Of a DNA stretch of 64,000 nucleotides, positions 1 through 9,682 are shown piece by piece. The position numbers were made by a program, and so were the translations under genes. Position 1 is the stretch's first letter, and each line of letters opens with the position of its first letter. The stretch lies in NCBI GenBank assembly GCA_020466095.1, contig CM035809.1, positions 9,019,307 to 9,083,306 of the forward strand, given 5' to 3'. The notes below the pieces were generated by a model. That model searched no databases, was not told the DNA's origin, and saw only the letters and a list, made by a program, of their open reading frames with translations. The DNA comes from Chlorops oryzae (taxonomy: Eukaryota > Arthropoda > Insecta > Diptera > Chloropidae).

Positions 1-2384
1 TTTTCAAATTACCACGTGCCATTCTTATACATTCCAATGAATGCTGCGATAGAGCATTCAACAAATGACGCAGTCTGTCGACTTCATCGCGTGTCGCTGA
101 GCCATTTTCATCGGTCAATGTCTCAGCGCTAGTCATTAGCAGGCACTCGGTAATAGTGCTACGTGTTAGGGTTGAAACTTCCGTTATTTTTTCGGTTTCT
201 TCTGTTTCGCCTGGCACATGTGATGTCAACGATGTCGTCCCGCTAGCGCAAGCCGCTGGCACTTTTTCAAATTCTATTTCTGTATCCGTTTCCGACTCAT
301 CATAGCCTCCACCACCTGCGCTCGTTTCGCCTGCCGCCGACTTTTGCAACTCCGTCAAACGTGCATGCTGTGGCTTCTCCGTACCGGTTTTCATTGTTGC
401 CAGCTCGTTTAGTGCTTGCTGCTTGAGCAATTGCTCCCAACGTTCCTTCTGATGATCACCCGAACGTGAAACGAAGAATTTAATAACCGGCCACATATCG
501 GGCAAACGAATTTGATTGGCCAAATCAGGTAAATATGACGTTAACAAATCAATATCCGATTTGGTTAGATTAGGTAGCCGTGCATCAAATGTTAACGGAT
601 TCTCATTGGCGAAAGATGGTGGCATATCATTCATGCCTGGAAACAATATGTTTAAAAAATGACCATCAAAGCTTGCGTTGAACATTTCTCGCCGTTTAAT
701 TTCTTCACTATGTATGGCATCAAAGTCGTCCGATAGCTTCGATGCCCATTTTCCAAATTCCTCTGAAAAGATTTTTCGCCTAACCACCTATATTTAAATA
801 ACAATGAACAAAAAAATTAATTCGGCTAAATATAGATCGATCTACATATCAAATCGAATGCATTCTTACCTCCGTAACCGCTCCAACGTAAATGCTTGGG
901 GCCTGATGAATCTGCTCAATAATGCCAATATGTCGTTCGGCACGACGCAGATAACGATGATAGAAAAGCAAACGGTTATCAATATCGCTCATAGCATTTT
1001 CAATGCAAACTATGCGATTCAGGCGCATATGAAGATTCGTGCCGAGTTCGTCTTTTGCCTTTGCAATGCACCTACGATGTTCCAGTATCTTATGATGATT
1101 TTGCAGCATAACCTGCAATTGCGATCGATGCGAGTCACATAGATCGGGCAAGATTGATGGATCTCGTAGATTGATTGCACGACTTTGATTCTGTTGGAAT
1201 CCCGTTGAATGTTCCTTCTGTTCCTGCACCATATTCTTGATCTTATATTTGAATTCATCCAGTTTGCACAAACGTTCTCCCAGACCACGAATCTCCTTAA
1301 CGTCTCCCTGCTCCGCAATGTTGATGGTATTCTGCACCTCGCTTTTAAGCTTCTCATAGATTTCTTCATTGAAAGTGCTTAGACCCTGGACACATTCAAT
1401 TGACATTGTCTGTAGTGCGTTATGATTCTCCTTCGAGGTTATCCATTGCAATAAATTTAGCGTAATACGTCGCACGTTCTTCCCACTGCCTGACGATGAC
1501 TGTTCAGGTTTTGCTAATTGTTCAGCTGCTACATCCGTTTCGCCCAATTTCGCTTTCTTATTCGGAGACGTGGACGATGTATCACAGGCATCGCTTTTTA
1601 TTAATGTTTCTGAACTGACCGCCTCCACAGGTGATGCAACTTGAGGAGCTTTTGTTCCTCCATGTTGCGTCGCTAACACCGACTCTTGCTGAGAATGTGA
1701 ACGTGAAAATACATCATCATTATCCAGATACTCATCAAAGCCATGGAAATCGGCCTCGGCGAGTGGCATCAAGCCAGGCAATATTGGAATGCGCGATAAT
1801 TTCGTTAGATCAGCGCTAAAATTTTGCAACAATTCCAAATGTCGCGTCCTCTGGCTCAAATGCCGATCGAAAAATGAGCAAAAATTACGAAATCTTAAAC
1901 GGAATTCCTCCGTGAGATCCTCCATGTTGGCAACCACAGCCGCCCAGCCTTGCTGTTGTAAATGTTGATCCTGAACCAAACGCTCACACAGGCGTTCTTC
2001 TTCTCGCGCTTGTTCATACATTTTTACTGCCAATTGCGTTCGTGTCACCACGGTTTCATAGACCGCCGGAAGTTCCATGGAACGCTCTACTTGACCTCGT
2101 AGATCGAGATCTGTGTCAGTCTGTGGCATTGTCGATAACGGTACTTTAAAATCGCCTGTGAGAAACATATAAATTGGATTTGTATCTGTTCCGGCGGAAT
2201 AGTAGGACACTTGCGTTGTTTCCGTCAGCATCTCTCCGCCGCTGACAAGTAAAACGATATTCGCTGCCGGAATACCGTGAAGGCGTTCGATGGTGTCTTT
2301 TAGATTCTCGACAGAGGACAGTGCGACTGTCATGTCGAAGCTCATCATTCGACCCACATCGACGTGAAAGACGTACAGCATCAT
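1..2384 (-). CDS. Atg17: Atg17/FIP200 (RB1CC1) autophagy scaffold, 5' part, truncated by window edge
   Basis: Join of exon 1 (2384-870, 505 codons) and exon 2 (787 to beyond 1), at least 767 residues, open at the window edge. The 82 bp intron (869-788) has a GTAAG donor and a TATAG acceptor. I chose that acceptor over the nearer TTAG at 780 because only it keeps phase 0 and reads VVRRKIFSEEF. The start is the double ATG at 2384. The N-terminus (MMLYVFHVDVG, then LLVSGGEML and YSAGTDTNPIYMF) is the ubiquitin-like head of FIP200/RB1CC1. Residues about 100-505 are helical, Glu/Gln-rich and coiled-coil-like, matching the Atg17-like region. From family knowledge, this protein scaffolds the Atg1/ULK1-Atg13-Atg101 kinase complex that starts autophagosome formation in the cytoplasm. 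The C-terminal coiled coil and Claw domain would lie outside the window. No internal stop or frameshift is seen. Family assignment is firm. Confidence 0.9.
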
Positions 2385-2827
2385 TGACGCAGCCTAAACG
2401 CTCGTGCTCCCGTTAACGAACGTCGTGTGCGCTTTAATTTCTCCTTTATGCCTGGCAGTGTTTGTGTTTCTGCACCTCTTTATTATAATATTGGGCTCCT
2501 TCGTCGTCCAGTGTAAAGAGTGGATACGAATGTTGCGAGCGCCAGATTTTGAACGTTGCGTTAAAAAAACTGCAATTGGGGTACAACAAAGTTTTAATGG
2601 ATATTATAGTTCATGAAATTTAATGCAAAGAAAAATGAATTTTCCTCTACGCTTTCCACACGCGCGCGTTCCATGGAGAAACTAAATCCTGTACGTTAAG
2701 CAGTTAAATTAGACCAACTTATTTAGGTACTTTGATATTTGAGATTAACTCTGTTTATTATTTTTTCAGCAGCGATACTATAAAAATAAACCTTTAACGA
2801 TAAGAATCTATCAAAATGTTCTTCGTT
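2385..2827. other. 5' flank of Atg17; no gene seen
   Basis: This stretch must contain the 5' UTR and promoter of the leftward Atg17 gene. I see no clear TATA box or initiator that would fix the start site. Short open frames here have no recognisable product. Confidence 0.4.
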
Positions 2828-3201
2828 AAGCCTGAAATACTATAGAGTTTTTTACGTAGAGAAAAGTGTGTAGAGTAAGAATGTACCTTTGTTGTATAAC
2901 TGAAGACCGTCTCTGCAATTTAAAGCTTACGTAAGCTTGCCGTTCGACATATACGAGTAGAGCTGTATGTATTGGTCCACGATACATACACTGCCAAAGT
3001 AATTTTCTCTAATGTAAGTCGTAGAGAAAACATTCTTTTGCAGTTAAAATAGCATGAGCACATGGAAGACTCTACTCTAAAATGTCGAGGAGCTCTATTA
3101 CTGCAGAATTGTAAGACATCTTCAGTTATACAACAAAGGTATCATTCTCTACACTCTACACATTTTCTCTAGTAAAAAAATCTATAGTTGATTTCAGGCT
3201 T
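2828..3201. repeat. MITE-like inverted repeat, about 374 bp
   Basis: The left arm (2828 to about 2910) and right arm (about 3118-3201) are imperfect reverse complements. Both begin with AAGCCTGAAAT when read inward and share the GTGTAGAGT and CAGTTATACAACAAAGGTA blocks. The ends sit at TTAAGCC on the left and GGCTTTAA on the right, so a TTAA-type target is possible but not exact. It encodes nothing. Confidence 0.65.
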
Positions 3202-4951
3202 TAAAAATCTGAGCTTTACCTTTGAAAGTAAACTTTTCTCTATTTTGCTCATAAACTCGTTAGAAGATTTCACATAATGATATAATAGACTTGAACTTTT
3301 TCCTTTAATAAAGGCATAGAGTTTATGTATTGGTCGAAATAAGTCTCTTAGTGAAGCTTCTGAACCAAACAATATTTCCCAAAACAGAATGACGCACAAA
3401 AATATTAAAATGGTACTTTCGAAGAATAAAAGCAAATTCTTATCAAAATTGAGAGTTTTTTTTAGGCAGTCCTTGAAAATTTATTATATTGGTAGAAATA
3501 TGAAGTTGATTCTTGCATTCTATTGGCTTTAATCTGTTTAGTTTCATTTCTCTTTGAGTTGTTTATTTATTCAAATATACTCACATTTTCACATATATCA
3601 TACGTTGCTTGTTTCAGTGTTTGTTAAAAATTCTTTGTTCTTATATTAGCTTTAACTTTTCTTTTCGTATCTCTTCTATTTTTTTAATTATTTAGTTAAT
3701 ATTATAACGCAAAAAACGCTATAGTCCTATATATACGCATCATTTTTTCACTTTTTCACTTTTTCACAATTTTCTTTTATTTGACATTCTGTATTTTCAC
3801 TCTTTGTCAGACAGAATAAAAGAGAATGAGTGATTGAAATTCGAATGAGAGTTGCCACGGCTGAGTAACAGTGTTGGAAAAGTATGTGTAATTGTACCTA
3901 TTTCGGCCCTTTTTCACTTCAAAGGTACAATTTGTCCATTTTAGGTACAATTTCAAGAGGAAGAAATTTTTTTAGTGAATGAAATGGTGAAAGGTCTGCT
4001 GTAGTTATCCGCGACTACTCCTGATTCTATTGCAACATTCTCATGAAATTTAGACAGAAGCGGCATTGGCCGTCATAAGAATATAGGTCACGGGTTGGTC
4101 ATCGAAATTGGAATAGATTACTCCATCGTATCAGTAGGTATCTCTCGTTTTGCAAGACAATGTTATCGGTCGGGAGTGAATAACACCTTCTCTCGATGAC
4201 ATTGCCATTATAATTGGTATGAATAATATCTCCATTAAATGACCATGTCATCAGATTTGAGAAGTGCTCAAATATTCCTCTTGATGTCTTCGGTGAAAAC
4301 ATGAATGAATTTTTACCATTTATGAGAAAAATTCCGGCTGGGTATATTATTTGTCATTTATGAAAAAAATTCTGGCTGGGTATATTAGGTACACTTTACT
4401 ATATTTAGGTACAATTTATGGATTCAATATATTAGGTACACCACTGAAATTTCATTTTCACACTGATGAATAAATGAAATCTGTATGTATTAGCATCGTG
4501 ATACAGAAAATGCCAACTTTCATAAATATTATATACAGTTAGTAAAACATGAAATTTTTGCATTTCGAGTACTGCGATAATATATCAATTAAATCTTTTA
4601 TAGGCTTTTCAGACTTTGAATTTAAAATCTGAATTTGGCTCACTTAAGTATGAAATTATCAAAAACCCTTTCAGACTGAGTTTCTGAATTTACAGAATTC
4701 AAACAGTGTTTTTTGTTTTGGATTGATTTTCGAACAACTTTTGCACAGTCTGGAAGCATTTGTTTCATGCAAAAGCTGCAAATGGAAAATGACAGAAAAA
4801 TATTTAAGCTTGTTATTGTTAGACGTCACAAATTGCAAAAAATGAAAGCAACCGGAATGGTGTTAATACATTAGCTTGCTAACATCAATTTTGAACAACA
4901 TTCAACATGCTGCAATTCTATCCAGCAGTCAAAACACGCATTTGAATATTA
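3202..4951. other. Intergenic AT-rich sequence; no gene seen
   Basis: I find no coding region. The phrase AGGTACA recurs at about 3895-3960 and 4385-4445. A short tandem duplication of roughly 45 bp (unit containing GGCTGGGTATATTA) lies at about 4308-4390. These look like the remains of one old repeat, but I cannot define its ends. Confidence 0.45.
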
Positions 4952-5156
4952 CCCAGCAGGCAATATGAGCTTTCAGATATCTTTTCGGACAGAGATAAAA
5001 TTGCTTTCACTTGCAAATGAAGCTTTATTTGTGCCACGTTGCTCAAAGAGGATTTCGGAATGATCTCGGATTTTATGTGTTTACCATAAAAACGCTCTTA
5101 CATTGGCATTTTCAGACGTATGATTTCGGAGCGCTTCCGAAATTTGCTTTGCTGGG
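4952..5156. repeat. MITE with CCCAGCAGG-type ends, 205 bp
   Basis: The element runs from CCCAGCAGGCAA to TTGCTTTGCTGGG. The complementarity extends through flanking ATTA/TAAT. The same CCCAGCAGG(A/C)AA terminus recurs at 41256-41267 and 62509-62520, so this is a dispersed family. It is non-coding. Confidence 0.55.
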
Positions 5157-6095
5157 TAATTTCAAATCAAATTAAATACAGCTGACTTCAACGTTCGAGG
5201 TTGAAAAAAAGGGAGTAAAAGGTAAGGGTTGCAGCAACGAATGCCTAAACTTCATGAGGTTTATATTTAGAATTTAAAGACCCTAAACTCAGTTTAAACT
5301 CAATACTAAAGTCTACTTAAGGTACTAAATTCATGTTTAACGCGAATAGTCTGGAAATCATATTAGGTCTTTTAAAGATCTTAAAGAAAAGTGCCAAACT
5401 AACTAGAAATTTAATACTTCCACAGTCATGACGAAGCAGTGAAAATGTCTTCTACGACTACTCGCATAATTAATCCTTAAATTCTGTTTTCATTTACTTA
5501 AAAAGTCATACGTAATTCATTTGTTAGTGAATATGAAAATGGCATTTGGAAAACGAGTAAGACGAATGACAATGTAATTAAAATTTGATTTGCTCTAATA
5601 AAAGGTCAATTTTATCTAAATATGATGGCTATATATATACAGAAAGTAAATTGCCCTTATAAAAATTTGGCATACGAAAAAAAAAAACACAAAATTACTT
5701 GGAAGTAAATTTTTTACTTTCACTTATAATGAGCAAGGAAGTAATCGAAGAGTATAAAGGGGCGGGGTTGCATACGGCTTTATTTCACCAGAGAAATTCA
5801 CATGTCAATTTTTTATGCAAAGTTAATTTAAGAACATTTGATTGCAATTTTCAGACTAAACACGAACTTTCGGCTTGTTTTCAAGATGTTTGAAATTGGA
5901 ACTAATTTACATGCTTGCTTTTAATGTGAAAGTACTTACTCCAAATGTTATCGCAAAAGTTTTTCGCTCGTTCTCCGCAGGGTCGTTCATACAGAAGGGC
6001 AAAGTTTTCTGTTGCAAAATTTGCACACTTCAATTTCCTCATCTGCTTGAATACCACTAGCATCTTGTACAAACATGGATTCGTGCAAATGCTTG
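5157..6095. other. Intergenic; no gene seen
   Basis: Both strands hold only short open frames without recognisable domains or splice context. No ordered repeat is evident. Confidence 0.4.
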
Positions 6096-6290
6096 TATGG
6101 TGTATTTGAGCGTTAACGGACTTTTTGTGGGAAAGTCGCTGTTCATATTAGGCGACAAATCAGTTGCGTCAAAGTTGGAATGTCGGCGGGGGAAGAGAGA
6201 AAAACGCTCCCATACCACATCCCCGAACGTCCCTCGGCGATAAACCAACTTTGTCGCTGATGATTTGTCTGCAAGCGCCGCATCATGTAA
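6096..6290. repeat. Diverged MITE sharing the core of the 162 bp palindromic family
   Basis: The core at about 6186-6238 (GAGAGAAAAACGCTCCCATA, then CCACATCCCCG..CGTCCCT) matches the core of the family at 7796, 7959, 20374 and 31411. Its arms are different: GCGACAAATCA..CAAAGTTGG pairs with CCAACTTTG..GATTTGTC. It appears to be a subfamily with the same centre but other inverted arms. Confidence 0.5.
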
Positions 6291-6404
6291 AAGAATGTCA
6301 TGCCTGTTTTTCATACATTTTTTGCATTTAAATGGTCATTCTTTTCAATCACGCCACGCATGACTGCAGGTAAACGTGATCATGTAAAGGCCGCTTATAT
6401 AATA

Positions 6405-7710
6405 CTGTGGGCAAAAAATACCGGGAAATTTGCATTTAAATTTTATGGGGATTCCGATAGGGACAAATGTTTTTATTTTTAAGTTGGCACTACTATAATT
6501 GACATCTGTGCCCAACAGCACGTCAAAATATTCATTAGTGTTTGAGATACGCGTGCTTTTGTAAACAGCTAAAAGTGAATTTTTCGATTTTTATAATGTC
6601 TGAAATTATTCAACAACGTAGTTCCATTAAATTTTGTGTTCGGAATGAAATTTCTGCTGCCAAAACGTTAGAAATGTTGCAGAAGGCCTTCGGTGAGCAA
6701 GCTCTATCGAAAACAAGAGTTTATGAGTGGTACAAAATGTTCAAAGAGGGTCGAGAAAGCGTTGAAGACGAGGCACGGTCAGGACGGCCATCAACATCAA
6801 CTGATGAGCTACACGTCAACAAAATCAAGGAATTGGTGCTCCAAAATCGTCGATTGACAGTCCGAGACCTTTGTGAACTTGTTGGAATATCCGAAGGATC
6901 AGTGAAAACCATTTTGAGTGACCATTTGGGCCTCAGAAAAGTAAAATCTCGATTGGTACCAAAAATGCTCAATTTCATGGAAAAAAGGCGCCGCGTTGAT
7001 GTGAGTGAAACAATGCTTTCGGACTATCAAGACAAAATGGATTGTATCATAACTGGAGAAGAGACTTGGATTTACGCTTACGATCCGGAAACAACTGATC
7101 AATCAAGCGAATATCGTGCCAAAGGTGAATCGAGACCAAAAAAACCACGCCAAAGTCGCTCAAAAATCAAGGTCATGCTGACTGTTTTCTTCGATTACCG
7201 TGGTGTGGTGCACTATGAGTTCCTTCCGCCCGGTCAAACTGTCAACAAGGAATATTATTTGAGCGTTATGCGTCGTTTGCGTGAAGCTATTCGCCTAAAG
7301 AGGCCAGAATTATGGGCCAATAACTCTTGGTTTTTGCATCACGATAATGCACCATCTCACACTGCACTCATTCTTCGTGACCATTTCGCCAAAAATTCCA
7401 CTCATATTGTTCCGCAAGCACCGTATTCGCCTGACATGGCACCATGTGACTTCTGGCTGTTCGCTAAACTCAAGAGACCGCTCCGTGGACACCGTTTTGA
7501 TACGATAGAGGAGATTAAACGTGAATCGAAGCGCGCTCTGATGGCTATACCGGAAAGTGGCTATTTGGCATGTTTCGAAAATTGGAAAAAACGTTGGCAT
7601 AAGTGCATTGCATCCGGGGGGGACTATTTTGAGGGGGATGATATGAATTTAGAAGAATAAATAAAGATTTTTTGATTTATACACAAATTCCCGGTATTTT
7701 TTGCCCACAG
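6405..7710 (+). mobile_element. mariner transposon, near full length
   Basis: The element is 1306 bp and starts CTGTGGGCAAAAAATACCGG. Its 3' end is the reverse complement, giving terminal inverted repeats of about 27 bp with one length difference. It is flanked on both sides by the dinucleotide TA (6403-6404 and 7711-7712), the mariner target duplication. One uninterrupted transposase ORF lies inside. The well-matched repeats and open frame indicate a recent insertion. The right TA is only 14 bp from a hAT-like element. Confidence 0.92.
6596..7660 (+). CDS. mariner transposase (354 aa)
   Basis: Transposase of the mariner (IS630/Tc1) superfamily, which cuts and pastes its element at TA sites. 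The start is ATG at 6596; the longer open frame upstream has no ATG. An N-terminal helix-turn-helix DNA-binding part (residues about 1-110) includes the EWYKMFKEGRESVEDEARSG block and SVKTIL. The catalytic region has HHDNAPSH and the end motif YSPDMAPCDFWLF, supplying the second and third acidic residues with the D34D spacing of mariners. At the first catalytic position, where mariners usually have TGDE, this copy reads TGEE, so the key Asp is Glu. That change may lower or abolish activity. AATAAATAAA overlaps the stop (7656-7665) and could serve as a polyadenylation signal. The frame has no stops or frameshifts. Confidence 0.93.
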   Translation: MSEIIQQRSSIKFCVRNEISAAKTLEMLQKAFGEQALSKTRVYEWYKMFKEGRESVEDEARSGRPSTSTDELHVNKIKELVLQNRRLTVRDLCELVGISEGSVKTILSDHLGLRKVKSRLVPKMLNFMEKRRRVDVSETMLSDYQDKMDCIITGEETWIYAYDPETTDQSSEYRAKGESRPKKPRQSRSKIKVMLTVFFDYRGVVHYEFLPPGQTVNKEYYLSVMRRLREAIRLKRPELWANNSWFLHHDNAPSHTALILRDHFAKNSTHIVPQAPYSPDMAPCDFWLFAKLKRPLRGHRFDTIEEIKRESKRALMAIPESGYLACFENWKKRWHKCIASGGDYFEGDDMNLEE

Positions 7711-7795
7711 TAGTATGTGCATTATAGGGATGTCAGACGGAGAAAAAATCGATGTTCCCCGATGCATCGAAGCGCATAGAATTATACGCTATTTA

Positions 7796-7957
7796 TACGC
7801 TATTTACACGTTAAAACATTTCGATAATGAAACATATTTTCGTTGGCATGGGAGGCAGGGGAAAGAGAGAAAAACGATACCATACCACATCCCCGTGCGT
7901 CCCTAGCCAACAAAAAGTGTGTTTCATTATCGAAATGTCTTAACGTGTAAATGGCCT
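7796..7957. repeat. 162 bp palindromic MITE, copy A
   Basis: The ends TACGCTATTTACACGTTAA and TTAACGTGTAAATGGCCTC are inverted repeats continuing through ACATTTCGATAATGAAAC. The internal core carries the CCATACCACATCCCCG phrase. The same 162 bp length as the copy at 20374-20535 supports these borders. Confidence 0.75.
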
Positions 7958-7958
7958 C

Positions 7959-8113
7959 TTACACGTTAAGACATTTCGATAATGAAACAAATTTTCGATG
8001 GCAACAGAGGCAGGGGGAAGAGCAAAAAACGCTACCATACCACATCCCCGCGCGTCCCTAGCCCACAAAAAGTGTGTTTTATTATCGAAATTTCTTAACG
8101 TGTAAATGGCCTC
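7959..8113. repeat. 162 bp palindromic MITE, copy B, tandem to copy A
   Basis: It begins TTACACGTTAAGACATTTCG directly after copy A, in the same orientation, and ends AACGTGTAAATGGCCTC. A lone right-end fragment of the same family follows at about 8253-8275. Confidence 0.75.
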
Positions 8114-8389
8114 TTACCCAACAAAAAAAAAACTTGGAAACCTCAAGGCATCTTTTAAAAAATTTATTTTATTTAACTAATACGCAGCAGCAGAAAAACT
8201 TAACAAAAAACGTATTTTATAAACGATAAATAAAAATATTTAAAAAAAACAATGTCTTAACGTGTAAACAGCGTAATATCGATGCATCGAAGTAAAACAT
8301 CGATATTTTCAATGCATCGATGTTCAATCAGCATCCCTAGTACATTAGAAAAAGAGATTCACGCATTGATTTCTTCAAAAAGTAAGGAA

Positions 8390-9651
8390 ATGGACAAAAT
8401 TGCGACGTCAAACGCTGGACTAACAGCGCCCTCAGCGCTGGCAACAAATCTTTCCATACCACCGCCACAAGTTGGATACAGACAGCATTATCACCATGGG
8501 AAGGTAAAAAGCATGTGTCACACTAAGTACAAAGGCGTCTCAACTCAAAATTTCGACTTTCTCGAACAAATCTTTTGAAGTCTGTAAAAAAACAATTATT
8601 TTATTAGTTCACATTTCTCTCAATCAACTGGTCAATCGAAAAATTTAAATATTTATTTTCGATGTGCTGGCTTTCCTGTAGGAAAATGCAGCGCGACATG
8701 AAAAAATGATGAAATAGATTTTGAGTTGTGTCGGTTTTGTGCGTAGCGTGCGTTGGGTACAGTTTAATAATTGATTCGAATTTAACTATTTGTTTGTTTT
8801 TTTTTTGGACCAATGCCTAATGATATTGCAATTTTATGCTTGTTGTTGCAGTTCAAACCCTTCACGAATAATTTTCAGCGTCCATTTGGGATGACGCAGG
8901 ATGATTTCGATGGCAAACGACTGCGGAAGAGTGTTATGCGCAAAACAGTTGACTATAACGCGTCAATTGTTCGAGCTATTGAGGTAAATTTTGATAGATC
9001 TGTGAGAATTCGGTATTTGAATCGGTTTTGTTGTTGCAGACACGATTGTGGCAGCGTGATTATCGCGATAGACACGCCATTCAACCTGAAAGTATATACG
9101 TTCCAGAGTTGCTGCCTCCTTCCAGTTACTTAGATAATCCATCGAATGCGGTTACAACGCGGTTCGTGAAAACGGCGACAAATAAAATGCGTTGCCCCAT
9201 ATTCACATTGGCATGGACGCCAGAGGGCAGACGACTTGTGACTGGCGCGAGTTCAGGAGAATTTACACTATGGAATGGACTGACATTCAATTTTGAAACC
9301 ATTTTACAGGTGATTTTTTTTCTAGTATTAGAGATGTTGCAACACGTTTGCCAAACCGGTGATAACATTAGATTTAATCAAGTTTTCAATCAAACATTAC
9401 GAATTACTAATGTCACTGGAACTGGAGCATCTTTTTATAATTTATACTTTTCAAATTACGTTTCTTATACACGTCATTCTATTTTTAGGCCCACGACGTC
9501 CCAGTGCGGACAATGGTGTGGTCGCATAATGACAGTTGGATGGTGACTGGTGATCATTCTGGATATGTGAAGTACTGGCAGTCGAATATGAACAACGTCA
9601 AAATGTACCAAGCGCACAAGGAAGCCATCAGGGGCATAAGGTATACCAATG

Positions 9652-9682
<31 letters not shown>

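Larger units (their letters stand above)
7725..8339. mobile_element. hAT-like non-autonomous element, 615 bp
   Basis: The ends read TAGGGATG and CATCCCTA. They are flanked by near-identical 8-mers: GTGCATTA at 7717-7724 and GTACATTA at 8340-8347 (7 of 8). Both subterminal regions carry ATCGATG/GATGCATCGA motifs. TAG-type ends and an 8 bp duplication are hAT hallmarks. No transposase ORF is present. Two copies of a smaller palindromic MITE lie inside (7796-7957 and 7959-8113). The right end is about 50 bp from the Wdr33 ATG. Confidence 0.7.

Noticed and set aside
780..869. Alternative Atg17 acceptor at TTAG/780
   Set aside because: It would put exon 2 out of frame, while the TATAG acceptor at 788 gives a continuous conserved reading.
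3877..4450. Possible hAT element (CAGTGTTGG ... CACCACTG)
   Set aside because: The ends are only weakly complementary and the flanking 8-mers do not match.
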